Source: a bacterium
GTDB taxonomy: Bacteria; Patescibacteriota; Minisyncoccia; Phycocordibacterales; UBA918
DNA length: 19,977 nt
Direction: 5' to 3'
NCBI GenBank assembly: GCA_027487145.1
Contig: JAIYEC010000059.1
Location: 1 to 19,977 of the forward strand
Shown: one piece after another, positions 6,765-11,194 of the stretch
Numbering within the stretch: the stretch's first letter is position 1
How the letters are laid out: each line of letters begins with the position of its first letter
Position numbers and translations under genes: made by a program
Notes under the pieces: generated by a model
The model's database searches: none
The model's input: only the letters and a program-made list of their open reading frames with translations
What the model was told of the DNA's origin: nothing

Positions 6765-6792
6765 TATTTATGACTTATATAGGTCATAAATA
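6765..6792. promoter_or_regulatory. Palindrome in the divergent intergenic region, candidate operator
   Basis: Arms TATTTATGAC (6765-6774) and GTCATAAATA (6783-6792) are perfectly complementary around 8 nt. It ends 12 nt before the -35 of the radical SAM operon and lies about 53 nt upstream of the TrmB-family gene's own -35. This is a good position for an activator or repressor of the divergent operon. Confidence 0.6.
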
Positions 6793-6804
6793 TAGTCAGT
6801 AACT

Positions 6805-6832
6805 TTGACAAAAATAATAAACCTGTTATTCT
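6805..6832 (+). promoter_or_regulatory. Promoter of the leader / radical SAM operon
   Basis: Perfect TTGACA (6805-6810), 16-nt spacer, TATTCT (6827-6832) with an extended -10 TG one base upstream. Transcription should start near 6839, giving a leader of about 515 nt before the radical SAM ATG. Confidence 0.7.
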
Positions 6833-6876
6833 TTACACCAGATAAACAGTACATAGTCAAATTCGTTCTGAGTCTG

Positions 6877-6895
6877 AGCACGCTCTTAAAGTGCT
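6877..6895 (+). promoter_or_regulatory. Leader hairpin with a boxA-like loop
   Basis: AGCAC and GTGCT form a 5-bp stem around GCTCTTAAA. The loop resembles the boxA antitermination element (TGCTCTTTAA in rRNA leaders, CGCTCTTAAA in phage lambda). The role is speculative. Confidence 0.3.
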
Positions 6896-6923
6896 TACCC
6901 TCTAGCTAAGAAAGGAGAGTCGT

Positions 6924-6983
6924 ATAAGAGCCATCTCGAATACTGGCTCGGTTGGGGTTACTAGACCCCGACCGGTCCGCTAG
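6924..6983 (+). CDS. Leader micro-ORF 1 (ends NTGSVGVTRPRPVR), ATA start
   Basis: Twenty codons ending in TAG; from AAT at 6939 it reads NTGSVGVTRPRPVR. It matches micro-ORF 2 at 13 of the last 14 residues, and four isolated base differences all fall in third codon positions. There is no ATG, GTG or TTG in frame between the upstream stop (6903) and AAT. The codon at the right distance from GGAG (6914-6917) is ATA, where copy 2 has ATG. Either ATA is used as a weak start, or copy 1 has lost translation and remains as RNA structure. The coding part also forms a 10-bp hairpin (6949-6958 with 6965-6974). Confidence 0.45.
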   Translation: MRAISNTGSVGVTRPRPVR

Positions 6984-7041
6984 TCGGTAATGACTGGTGA
7001 CTTGAATAAGATTCGGAGTTTGGTGGTGCTCGGCAACAGAA
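6949..7041 (+). promoter_or_regulatory. Structured leader element, copy A
   Basis: Hairpin 1 pairs 6949-6958 with 6965-6974. Hairpin 2 pairs CTAGTC (6980-6985) with GACTGG (6992-6997) and contains the micro-ORF stop. Hairpin 3 is the conserved motif GATTCGGAG ... CTCGGCAACAGAA (7010-7041). Copy B has the same order with compensating base changes, so this is very likely a conserved RNA structure that controls downstream expression. A further hairpin (CGTAG/CTACG with GAGC/GCTC inside, about 7049-7085) lies just before the ribosome site of micro-ORF 2. Confidence 0.65.
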
Positions 7042-7102
7042 ATCACTACACAAAAATCGTAGCCCTGAGCAATCAAGCTCACTACGAAAGAGGAGAGAAG
7101 GT

Positions 7103-7159
7103 ATGGCAGCAGCCAATACTGGATCGACCGGGGTCACCAGACCCCGGCCGGTCCGCTAG
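7103..7159 (+). CDS. Leader micro-ORF 2, MAAANTGSTGVTRPRPVR
   Basis: Eighteen residues from an ATG at 7103 to TAG at 7157-7159, with AGGAG 7 nt upstream. The C-terminal part repeats micro-ORF 1. The end, RPRPVR-stop, resembles the Pro/Arg-rich C-termini of insect peptides such as drosocin (…PRPIRV) and apidaecin, which act in the ribosome exit tunnel at termination; this is resemblance only. A leader peptide that stalls ribosomes at UAG would alter hairpin 2, which begins at the stop codon. The alternative is a precursor peptide for the downstream radical SAM enzyme. It lies 196 nt before that gene. Confidence 0.6.
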   Translation: MAAANTGSTGVTRPRPVR

Positions 7160-7226
7160 AGTTTAGGCTCTAGTGTCTGAAAAGGGGTAACCCAGATTCG
7201 GAGCTCTCGAGTGCTTGGTAACAGAA
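7125..7226 (+). promoter_or_regulatory. Structured leader element, copy B
   Basis: Hairpin 1 pairs 7125-7134 with 7141-7150, one mismatch in ten. Hairpin 2 pairs CTAGAG (7156-7161) with CTCTAG (7168-7173) and includes the stop codon. An extra GGGTAACCC hairpin lies at about 7185-7193. The conserved motif GATTCGGAG ... CTTGGTAACAGAA spans 7195-7226. It differs from copy A at paired positions in ways that keep pairing. Confidence 0.65.
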
Positions 7227-7236
7227 ACTCGAACCA

Positions 7237-7293
7237 TGGAGAAGTCATCGACTTCTCCACTCTATTGAGCCCACTATTTATTAGCTGGCTCCT
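7237..7293 (+). promoter_or_regulatory. Paired hairpins in the radical SAM 5' leader
   Basis: TGGAGAAGT and ACTTCTCCA (7237-7259) form a 9-bp stem. CTCTATTGA follows, then GAGCC ... GGCTC. Related hairpins occur at 8678-8696 and 9127-9144, each before a small gene. No T-tract follows, so this is not an intrinsic attenuator; control of translation or RNA processing is more likely. Confidence 0.5.
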
Positions 7294-7354
7294 AGAGTTC
7301 CTCAGTTCATTACATTCAAAAACAGCAACCCATTCTCTTGAAAGGAGACCCACC

Positions 7355-8524
7355 ATGGCCAATGAAACTCACTCGCTTGGTGCCATCGACATGTGGCACC
7401 GCACCGTCATCCAGGGTGAAAACTGGACCGGCGAACTTTCGACGCAACTGCGCCGTGAAGTTCCGCCGATGGCTTCCTGGATAGTTCGGGGTGGTTGTGC
7501 GGTGCAGTGCCAACACTGCATCTTCCCGGAAGAAGGCCCTAAGGCCTTCGCTCCGCGGATCAGCGAGGAGGTAATACTCTCTCTGCTGGCACAGCTTTCC
7601 GAGGGCGATAATGGTCGCCGCACTCTCGTCCACGAGGGCAGGCAACTGCTACCGTGGCAAGTGCCTATCATGGCTGCAGCCAAGCGTGCTGGTCACTCCG
7701 TAACGGTCATTAATAATGGCCAATACGCGACTCCAGCGATGCTTGCGCTTTGTGAACGGGAAGGTCTCCGTCTTGACGCACTTGACGTGTCGATAGACGG
7801 ACCGGAACGGATCCATAACCAACAGCGGAACGAGTTTGGAACGGGTAAAACCGTTCCAGCTTGGGCCTGGGCAATGAAGGGGTTGGCAGAAGGTCGGCGT
7901 ATCGCCGACAAACTCACCAGCCTCTTTACCCTAACGTCTCTGACTTCAGAGTATGTGGCGGAAACTGGCAGAATTGCCGGTGACCTTGTCGAGCAATGGC
8001 ATATCTCACCGCTCACGGTGAGGCCTGGAATCGAACACATGGCTCCGACCGAAGCCCAAATGGCTGAGGCATTGAACCAACTTGCGGGTCTGCAGCTTGA
8101 GAACACGGAGATTCATCTCCGCAGTTACTCGCTAGCAGGCTTCATTGCACTGTCGAAGGCAATTGGGATAGAAACTGTGCGTAAAGCACTGCCGAAGGCC
8201 GATGTCACCTACAATGGCATCGTGCTGGACGTGGGGTTCACCAAACTCCATTTCTATCCCAAGAGTCTCCAGTGTAATGAGACAGTGGTTGTAGACGCAG
8301 ACGCCTGGTGGAGACTTCCATTCAGTGTGGCGCATACCTTGGGGCAACTCGAGGCTGGCGTAAGTGCGGAGGGTGAGGACCTAACGCATTTCAGTATTGC
8401 ACCATTGTCCGCCGAGTTGGATGTGGCCGAAGTCTATGCGCGCTCCGTGGAAACATGGTGGAAGGCGATAGGTCTAAAGTCCTTCAATGAGGAACGGGAT
8501 GCTGTTGGGCGGCTTCTTGGGTAG
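7355..8524 (+). CDS. Radical SAM protein of unknown substrate
   Basis: 389 residues from the ATG at 7355, chosen for AAAGGAG 8 nt upstream. Cys48, Cys52 and Cys55 (GGCAVQCQHCIFP) form the CxxxCxxC site for the 4Fe-4S cluster that cleaves S-adenosylmethionine. Strand motifs of the radical SAM barrel follow: VHEGRQLLPW (92-101, in place of the usual GGEPLL), SVTVINNGQYA (115-125) and LDVSIDGPERIHNQQRNEFG (143-162). Only two more cysteines exist (in ALCEREG and LQCNET), so there is no SPASM or other auxiliary cluster domain. It does not resemble Cfr/RlmN. The gene appears richer in G+C than nusA, tig or the pil genes, suggesting transfer. The leader elements upstream and the motif repeated 53 nt after the stop tie it to the RNA device. 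Substrate could be a peptide, RNA or small molecule. Confidence 0.85.
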   Translation: MANETHSLGAIDMWHRTVIQGENWTGELSTQLRREVPPMASWIVRGGCAVQCQHCIFPEEGPKAFAPRISEEVILSLLAQLSEGDNGRRTLVHEGRQLLPWQVPIMAAAKRAGHSVTVINNGQYATPAMLALCEREGLRLDALDVSIDGPERIHNQQRNEFGTGKTVPAWAWAMKGLAEGRRIADKLTSLFTLTSLTSEYVAETGRIAGDLVEQWHISPLTVRPGIEHMAPTEAQMAEALNQLAGLQLENTEIHLRSYSLAGFIALSKAIGIETVRKALPKADVTYNGIVLDVGFTKLHFYPKSLQCNETVVVDADAWWRLPFSVAHTLGQLEAGVSAEGEDLTHFSIAPLSAELDVAEVYARSVETWWKAIGLKSFNEERDAVGRLLG

Positions 8525-8576
8525 CGCCAAGGGGAAGCTTATCTGACACTCAGCGAACGTCGTGAGACGCACGTTG

Positions 8577-8609
8577 GATTCGGAGCGGGTCTACCGCTTG
8601 GCAACAGAA
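8577..8609 (+). promoter_or_regulatory. AACAGAA hairpin motif, copy C
   Basis: GATTCGGAGCGG, loop GTCTA, CCGCTTGGCAACAGAA. The 5-bp stem AGCGG/CCGCT is followed by the conserved TGGCAACAGAA. It starts 53 nt after the radical SAM stop. No GVTRPRPVR micro-ORF precedes it. Confidence 0.6.
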
Positions 8610-8835
8610 GATGTTCCTTCCACAAGAACATCATAGACGAGCGGGATGGGGTAGTAATAGGGCTACCCCTCTCACATGCAGAAGTCTAACTTCTGCTCTT
8701 TATACAGTTTCTGAACTATCGGGAATTGTTAAAGAATCATAATCATATTTGCATGAGCGCGGAAATCCAGGTTCCGCACTCCACTAAGCCCGCAACATAT
8801 TTGTTGGCTTTGAGAGTTTTGTTCTTTAAAAAATA

Positions 8836-8872
8836 GGTATTTCTCTTCTTATACAACCCGCGAATAGTTCGC
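8836..8872 (+). repeat. 37-nt direct repeat, copy 1, before small ORF 1
   Basis: Matches 9209-9245 with about three differences. It contains the hairpin CCGCGAATAGTTCGCGG (completed at 8874). In this copy TATTTCTC (8838-8845) is perfectly complementary to GAGAAATA (8886-8893), which overlaps the ribosome site of small ORF 1. Confidence 0.75.
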
Positions 8873-8895
8873 GGCGTGTTATGGGGAGAAATATC

Positions 8896-9087
8896 ATGGA
8901 ACTTTTTCAGCTTTTGCAACCGCTTTTGGTCTTATGGATTGTCGCGATTGGCTTTGCGGTGATGCTCAAAGGCACGAAGGCCGGTGTCGCCGTCTTCTGG
9001 TGGCCAATGATACAGCTGTTTCGGCTGTTGCGTCGCGCGCTTTGGAGCATCCTCATTTCTCTTGGTAGAAGTATCAAGGGAAAATGA
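8896..9087 (+). CDS. Small membrane protein 1, unknown function
   Basis: 63 residues from the ATG at 8896, set by GGGGAG 8 nt upstream. The in-frame ATG at 8881 lies within that ribosome site and is rejected. A hydrophobic segment (about 5-25, LLQPLLVLWIVAIGFAVML) is followed by a short basic turn (KGTKAG). A second segment rich in Trp, Leu and Arg (about 31-57) looks amphipathic, and the end is basic (GRSIKGK). Such a plan is seen in membrane-active peptides and small membrane subunits, but no family is recognised. The upstream leader can pair with the ribosome site, so translation may be controlled. It shares the operon with the radical SAM gene. Confidence 0.65.
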   Translation: MELFQLLQPLLVLWIVAIGFAVMLKGTKAGVAVFWWPMIQLFRLLRRALWSILISLGRSIKGK

Positions 9088-9268
9088 GGCAGGAATGTTA
9101 GGAAATCCTGTAATAAACCTAATTCTGGAGAAGTACACTTCTCCTCTCTATTGAAACCGCAATCAATCATTGTTGTTTCATTGAGATTTTGTTCCTTGAT
9201 TACGTTTGGGTATTGCCCTTCTTATTCAACCCGCGAATAGTTCGCTGGGTGATTGGGAGGGTACTACT
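9088..9268 (+). promoter_or_regulatory. Structured interval before small ORF 2
   Basis: It contains stem CAGGA/TCCTG (9090-9110), then GGAGAAGT/ACTTCTCC (9127-9144) followed by CTCTCTATTGA as in the radical SAM leader. An AAAC...GTTT hairpin with inner CAAT/ATTG (about 9154-9178) comes next, then a TTTTGTTCCTTG stretch, and finally the second 37-nt repeat. It reproduces the module order seen at 8678-8895. Confidence 0.55.
9209..9245 (+). repeat. 37-nt direct repeat, copy 2, before small ORF 2
   Basis: Near-identical to 8836-8872. The hairpin here is CCC-GCGAA-TAG-TTCGC-T-GGG (9230-9249). The ribosome site GGGAGG and the ATG follow. The ribosome-site pairing seen in copy 1 is not clearly preserved. 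Confidence 0.75.
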
Positions 9269-9451
9269 ATGACCAAAGTAACCATGTTTGACCTGGTGCT
9301 CGCAGTCGCGGGCTTCATCGGCTGTGGGGTCGTCTGGCTCCATCATCCCCAGCAGTGGGAAGTGCCAGTGTACACCGCGCTCTGTTTCGTCGGCTGTGTC
9401 ATTTTGACCGGCTTGGAGTTGCAGAAAGCGGCCAGGTACCGGAGTAGTTGA
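9269..9451 (+). CDS. Small membrane protein 2, unknown function
   Basis: 60 residues from the ATG at 9269, with GGGAGG 9 nt upstream. Two hydrophobic segments are visible, at about 7-24 (FDLVLAVAGFIGCGVVWL) and 35-51 (VYTALCFVGCVILTGLE), joined by a polar HHPQQWEVP loop; the end is basic (QKAARYRSS). It is not obviously homologous to small membrane protein 1 despite the matching leader. Its TGA stop (9449-9451) lies in the loop of motif copy D. It is the last gene of the operon before the terminator at 9485. Confidence 0.65.
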   Translation: MTKVTMFDLVLAVAGFIGCGVVWLHHPQQWEVPVYTALCFVGCVILTGLELQKAARYRSS

Positions 9452-9471
9452 TGGACTACTTGGCAACAGAA
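9439..9471 (+). promoter_or_regulatory. AACAGAA hairpin motif, copy D
   Basis: CCGGAGTAGT, loop TGATGG, ACTACTTGGCAACAGAA. A 6-bp stem (9443-9448 with 9455-9460) with the same downstream TGGCAACAGAA as the other copies. It overlaps the end of small ORF 2. Confidence 0.6.
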
Positions 9472-9484
9472 CCAAAACCATCAC

Positions 9485-9516
9485 GAGCCGCTTAGAGAGA
9501 TCTGGCGGCTCTTTTT
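9485..9516 (+). terminator. Terminator of the radical SAM operon
   Basis: GAGCCGC (9485-9491) pairs with GCGGCTC (9505-9511). An inner AGA-GAGA-TCT stem has a GNRA-type loop, and TTTTT follows. Strong intrinsic terminator. Confidence 0.9.
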
Positions 9517-9517
9517 G

Positions 9518-9556
9518 TAATTAAAAGCAGCGGGTAGCCAAAGGCCACCCGCTGCT
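9518..9556 (-). terminator. Terminator of nusA
   Basis: A 10-bp stem (AGCAGCGGGT 9526-9535 with ACCCGCTGCT 9547-9556) plus inner GCC/GGC pairs. On the minus strand TTTTAATTA follows. It ends nusA, convergent with the operon terminator. Confidence 0.85.
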
Positions 9557-9580
9557 TTCCTGAAAGTTTTTTGTGATTGA

Positions 9581-10954
9581 TTACTCCACTTCGCGTTCTG
9601 CTTCTTCTGGAGTATCAGTTTGTTCATCCGCTTCTTCAGAATCATCAACTGAATCTCGGTCGGCTGTATCTTCTGATTCGTTGAGAACTTCGTCGAGGTC
9701 TGGCTGCGTTGTAGTGGCGTCTTCGTTTTCAAGTACATCATCATCAGCTCCGACTTCGTCATCTACATCAGCTTGCATGTCTACATTTCCTGCAGCATCA
9801 GCTTCGGCTAGTTCTGCACCAGTCTTTTGTGACATGATATCGATTTTCCAACCGGTAAGCTTGGCAGCAAGGCGAACGTTTTGTCCACTGCGACCGATCG
9901 CAAGTGACTGTTGGTCTGGAGATACTTCAACTTCAACATGGCCGCGATTTTCTTCATCCGGTTCAGTAATGATTTTGATGTTCATTACCTGCGCTGGAGA
10001 GAGAGCGTCCTCGATGAATGTTACAGGATCTTCTGACCATTCAATGATGTCGATTTTTTCACCGCCGAGTTCGCTCATAACGGTTGAGACGCGAACTCCT
10101 CGCTGACCAACGAGCGATCCCACCGGATCAATGTGCTGGTCGTGGGCGTAGACAGCAATCTTTGAACGACCGCCAGCCTCGCGAGCAACTGCCTTTACTT
10201 CAACTGCACCAGATTGAAGCTCTGGCGCTTCAACGGTAAAGAGATGGACGAGGAAATCAGGGTGTGAGCGAGAGAGTTTAAGGAAAATACCACGTGGTGT
10301 TTCTTCTACCGCAAGAAGAAGAGCTCGGATTCGTTCCCCTGGTTTAAATCGTTCGCCCGGAATCTGTTCCTCGTACGGCATGATGGCAGTCACGCGTCCA
10401 AGATCAACGTAGAGGTTACCTCGCTCAAATCGCTGGGCAAACCCAAGCACGATATCTCCAGCTTTTTGACCAAATTCAGAGAGAGCTGAATCTTTTTCAG
10501 CTTCACGAATTTTTTGCATGATTACCTGCTTCGCAGTTTGAGCAGCAATGCGACCAAAATCATCTTTTGATTCAAGCGGGAAGGTGAGTTCGTCACCGAC
10601 TTCTGCATCTCGCTTAATCATACGAGCGGTAGAAAGCATGATGTGCTTTTCTTCATCAAAGCGAATCTTCTTGTCGCCTTCTTCATCAGATTCTTCTTCC
10701 TCAGACTCTTGCTCGCCGTCTTCTAGTTCAGGCTTGAGCATGTGTTCATCAACCACAATCTTTACTTGATTGAATACGGTACCACCGCCATCAAGATCAA
10801 ATTTACAAGTGATGATTTGACCACGCTTTCCGAATTCCTTTTTGTAGGCAGTGGCGAGTGATTGTTCGATTGCGTCAATCATTCGTTCGCGAGGAATGCC
10901 GCGCTCCTCTTCCATCTCGCCTAAAACGGCATTAATTACTTTTAAGTCAAACAT
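9581..10954 (-). CDS. nusA: Transcription termination/antitermination factor NusA
   Basis: RNA polymerase-binding factor that controls pausing, termination and antitermination. 457 residues: N-terminal polymerase-binding domain (about 1-155), S1 domain (about 165-230, GDIVLGFAQRFERGNLYVDLG), KH1 with GQRG at 283-286 (DPVGSLVGQRGVRV) and KH2 with GRSG at 354-357 (LAIGRSGQNVRLAAKLTGW). Two unusual parts are visible: an acidic insertion in the N-terminal domain (about 77-95, EDGEQESEEEESDEEGD) and a highly acidic C-terminal tail of about 80 residues with no further folded repeat. Start ATG at 10954 without a strong Shine-Dalgarno. It is divergent from the pil operon and ends at the hairpin 9526-9556. 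Confidence 0.95.
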   Translation of the reverse strand: MFDLKVINAVLGEMEEERGIPRERMIDAIEQSLATAYKKEFGKRGQIITCKFDLDGGGTVFNQVKIVVDEHMLKPELEDGEQESEEEESDEEGDKKIRFDEEKHIMLSTARMIKRDAEVGDELTFPLESKDDFGRIAAQTAKQVIMQKIREAEKDSALSEFGQKAGDIVLGFAQRFERGNLYVDLGRVTAIMPYEEQIPGERFKPGERIRALLLAVEETPRGIFLKLSRSHPDFLVHLFTVEAPELQSGAVEVKAVAREAGGRSKIAVYAHDQHIDPVGSLVGQRGVRVSTVMSELGGEKIDIIEWSEDPVTFIEDALSPAQVMNIKIITEPDEENRGHVEVEVSPDQQSLAIGRSGQNVRLAAKLTGWKIDIMSQKTGAELAEADAAGNVDMQADVDDEVGADDDVLENEDATTTQPDLDEVLNESEDTADRDSVDDSEEADEQTDTPEEAEREVE

Positions 10955-11004
10955 ATTGATAATTTCTTTATTTATAAGGGTATTTTCACTCGTTCTCTAA
11001 CGAA

Positions 11005-11031
11005 GACTGCTCGGCCAAAGGCCGAGCAGTC
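11005..11031. repeat. 12-bp hairpin in the nusA/pilB intergenic region
   Basis: GACTGCTCGGCC and GGCCGAGCAGTC form a perfect stem around AAA. No T-tract follows in either direction, so it is not a normal terminator. On the minus strand it would lie in or just before the nusA leader. Confidence 0.6.
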
Positions 11032-11118
11032 AGAGTCAGGAAAAGATATCTGTAGTGTACTAAATATAAGAATATTGTCAAAAATAAATAAATATGAGAG
11101 ACGTTATCCTCGTTGCAT

Positions 11119-11151
11119 CCACATATATATGTGGGGCGTGAGTGCTATAAT
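11119..11151 (+). promoter_or_regulatory. pilB operon promoter with overlapping palindrome
   Basis: Extended -10 TGCTATAAT, with a perfect TATAAT at 11146-11151. The -35 position (about 11123-11128) is occupied by the perfect 16-bp palindrome CCACATATATATGTGG (11119-11134). A repressor or activator bound there would control the pilus operon. Transcription should start near 11158. Confidence 0.6.
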
Positions 11152-11194
11152 TAAACCAACACGGAGGTTATTAGTTCTTAGGTTCCTATTTGTC

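Larger units (their letters stand above)
8525..8895 (+). other. 371-nt structured interval between the radical SAM gene and small ORF 1
   Basis: No credible gene. In order: the conserved motif copy C (8577-8609); stem GATGTTC/GAACATC (8610-8632); stem GGGGTAG/CTACCCC (8648-8669); stem GCAGAAGT/ACTTCTGC (8678-8696); an AT-rich stretch 8697-8750 that could hide a promoter although I see no good -35/-10 pair; stem GCGGAA/TTCCGC (8759-8777); a GCC...GGC hairpin near 8788-8808 followed by a boxA-like TGTTCTTTAAA; the 37-nt repeat (8836-8872); and the ribosome site. It reads as a long structured untranslated region. Confidence 0.6.

Noticed and set aside
6761..6792. CRISPR repeat or array
   Set aside because: Only one palindrome; no regularly spaced repeats or cas genes anywhere in the window.
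7010..7041. SAM-I riboswitch before the radical SAM gene
   Set aside because: GCUCGGCAAC resembles the 3' side of one SAM-I helix, but the rest of the SAM-I core, including the kink-turn and four-way junction, is not found.
7236..7268. Micro-ORF MEKSSTSPLY over the GGAGAAGT hairpin, with a related frame at 9125-9154
   Set aside because: No ribosome site; the related copy lacks an ATG and the 8678 copy is out of register. The hairpin alone explains the similarity, though the shared CTCTATTGA is noted.
7502..7525. Cfr/RlmN-type rRNA methyltransferase
   Set aside because: The CxxxCxxC is present, but the surrounding sequence and the extra conserved cysteines of that family are not.
8577..8609. 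Integron attC site
   Set aside because: GTTGG and GGCAAC words occur, but the paired R/L box order and imperfect palindrome of attC are absent, and there is no integrase.
8611..8742. Open frame of about 43 codons after motif copy C
   Set aside because: No adequate ribosome site, and it runs through three stable hairpins with no recognisable protein features.
8697..8757. Internal promoter before small ORF 1
   Set aside because: The stretch is AT-rich, but no -35/-10 pair with acceptable spacing is found.
9573..10106. Plus-strand serine-rich open frame inside nusA
   Set aside because: Antisense shadow of the acidic nusA tail.
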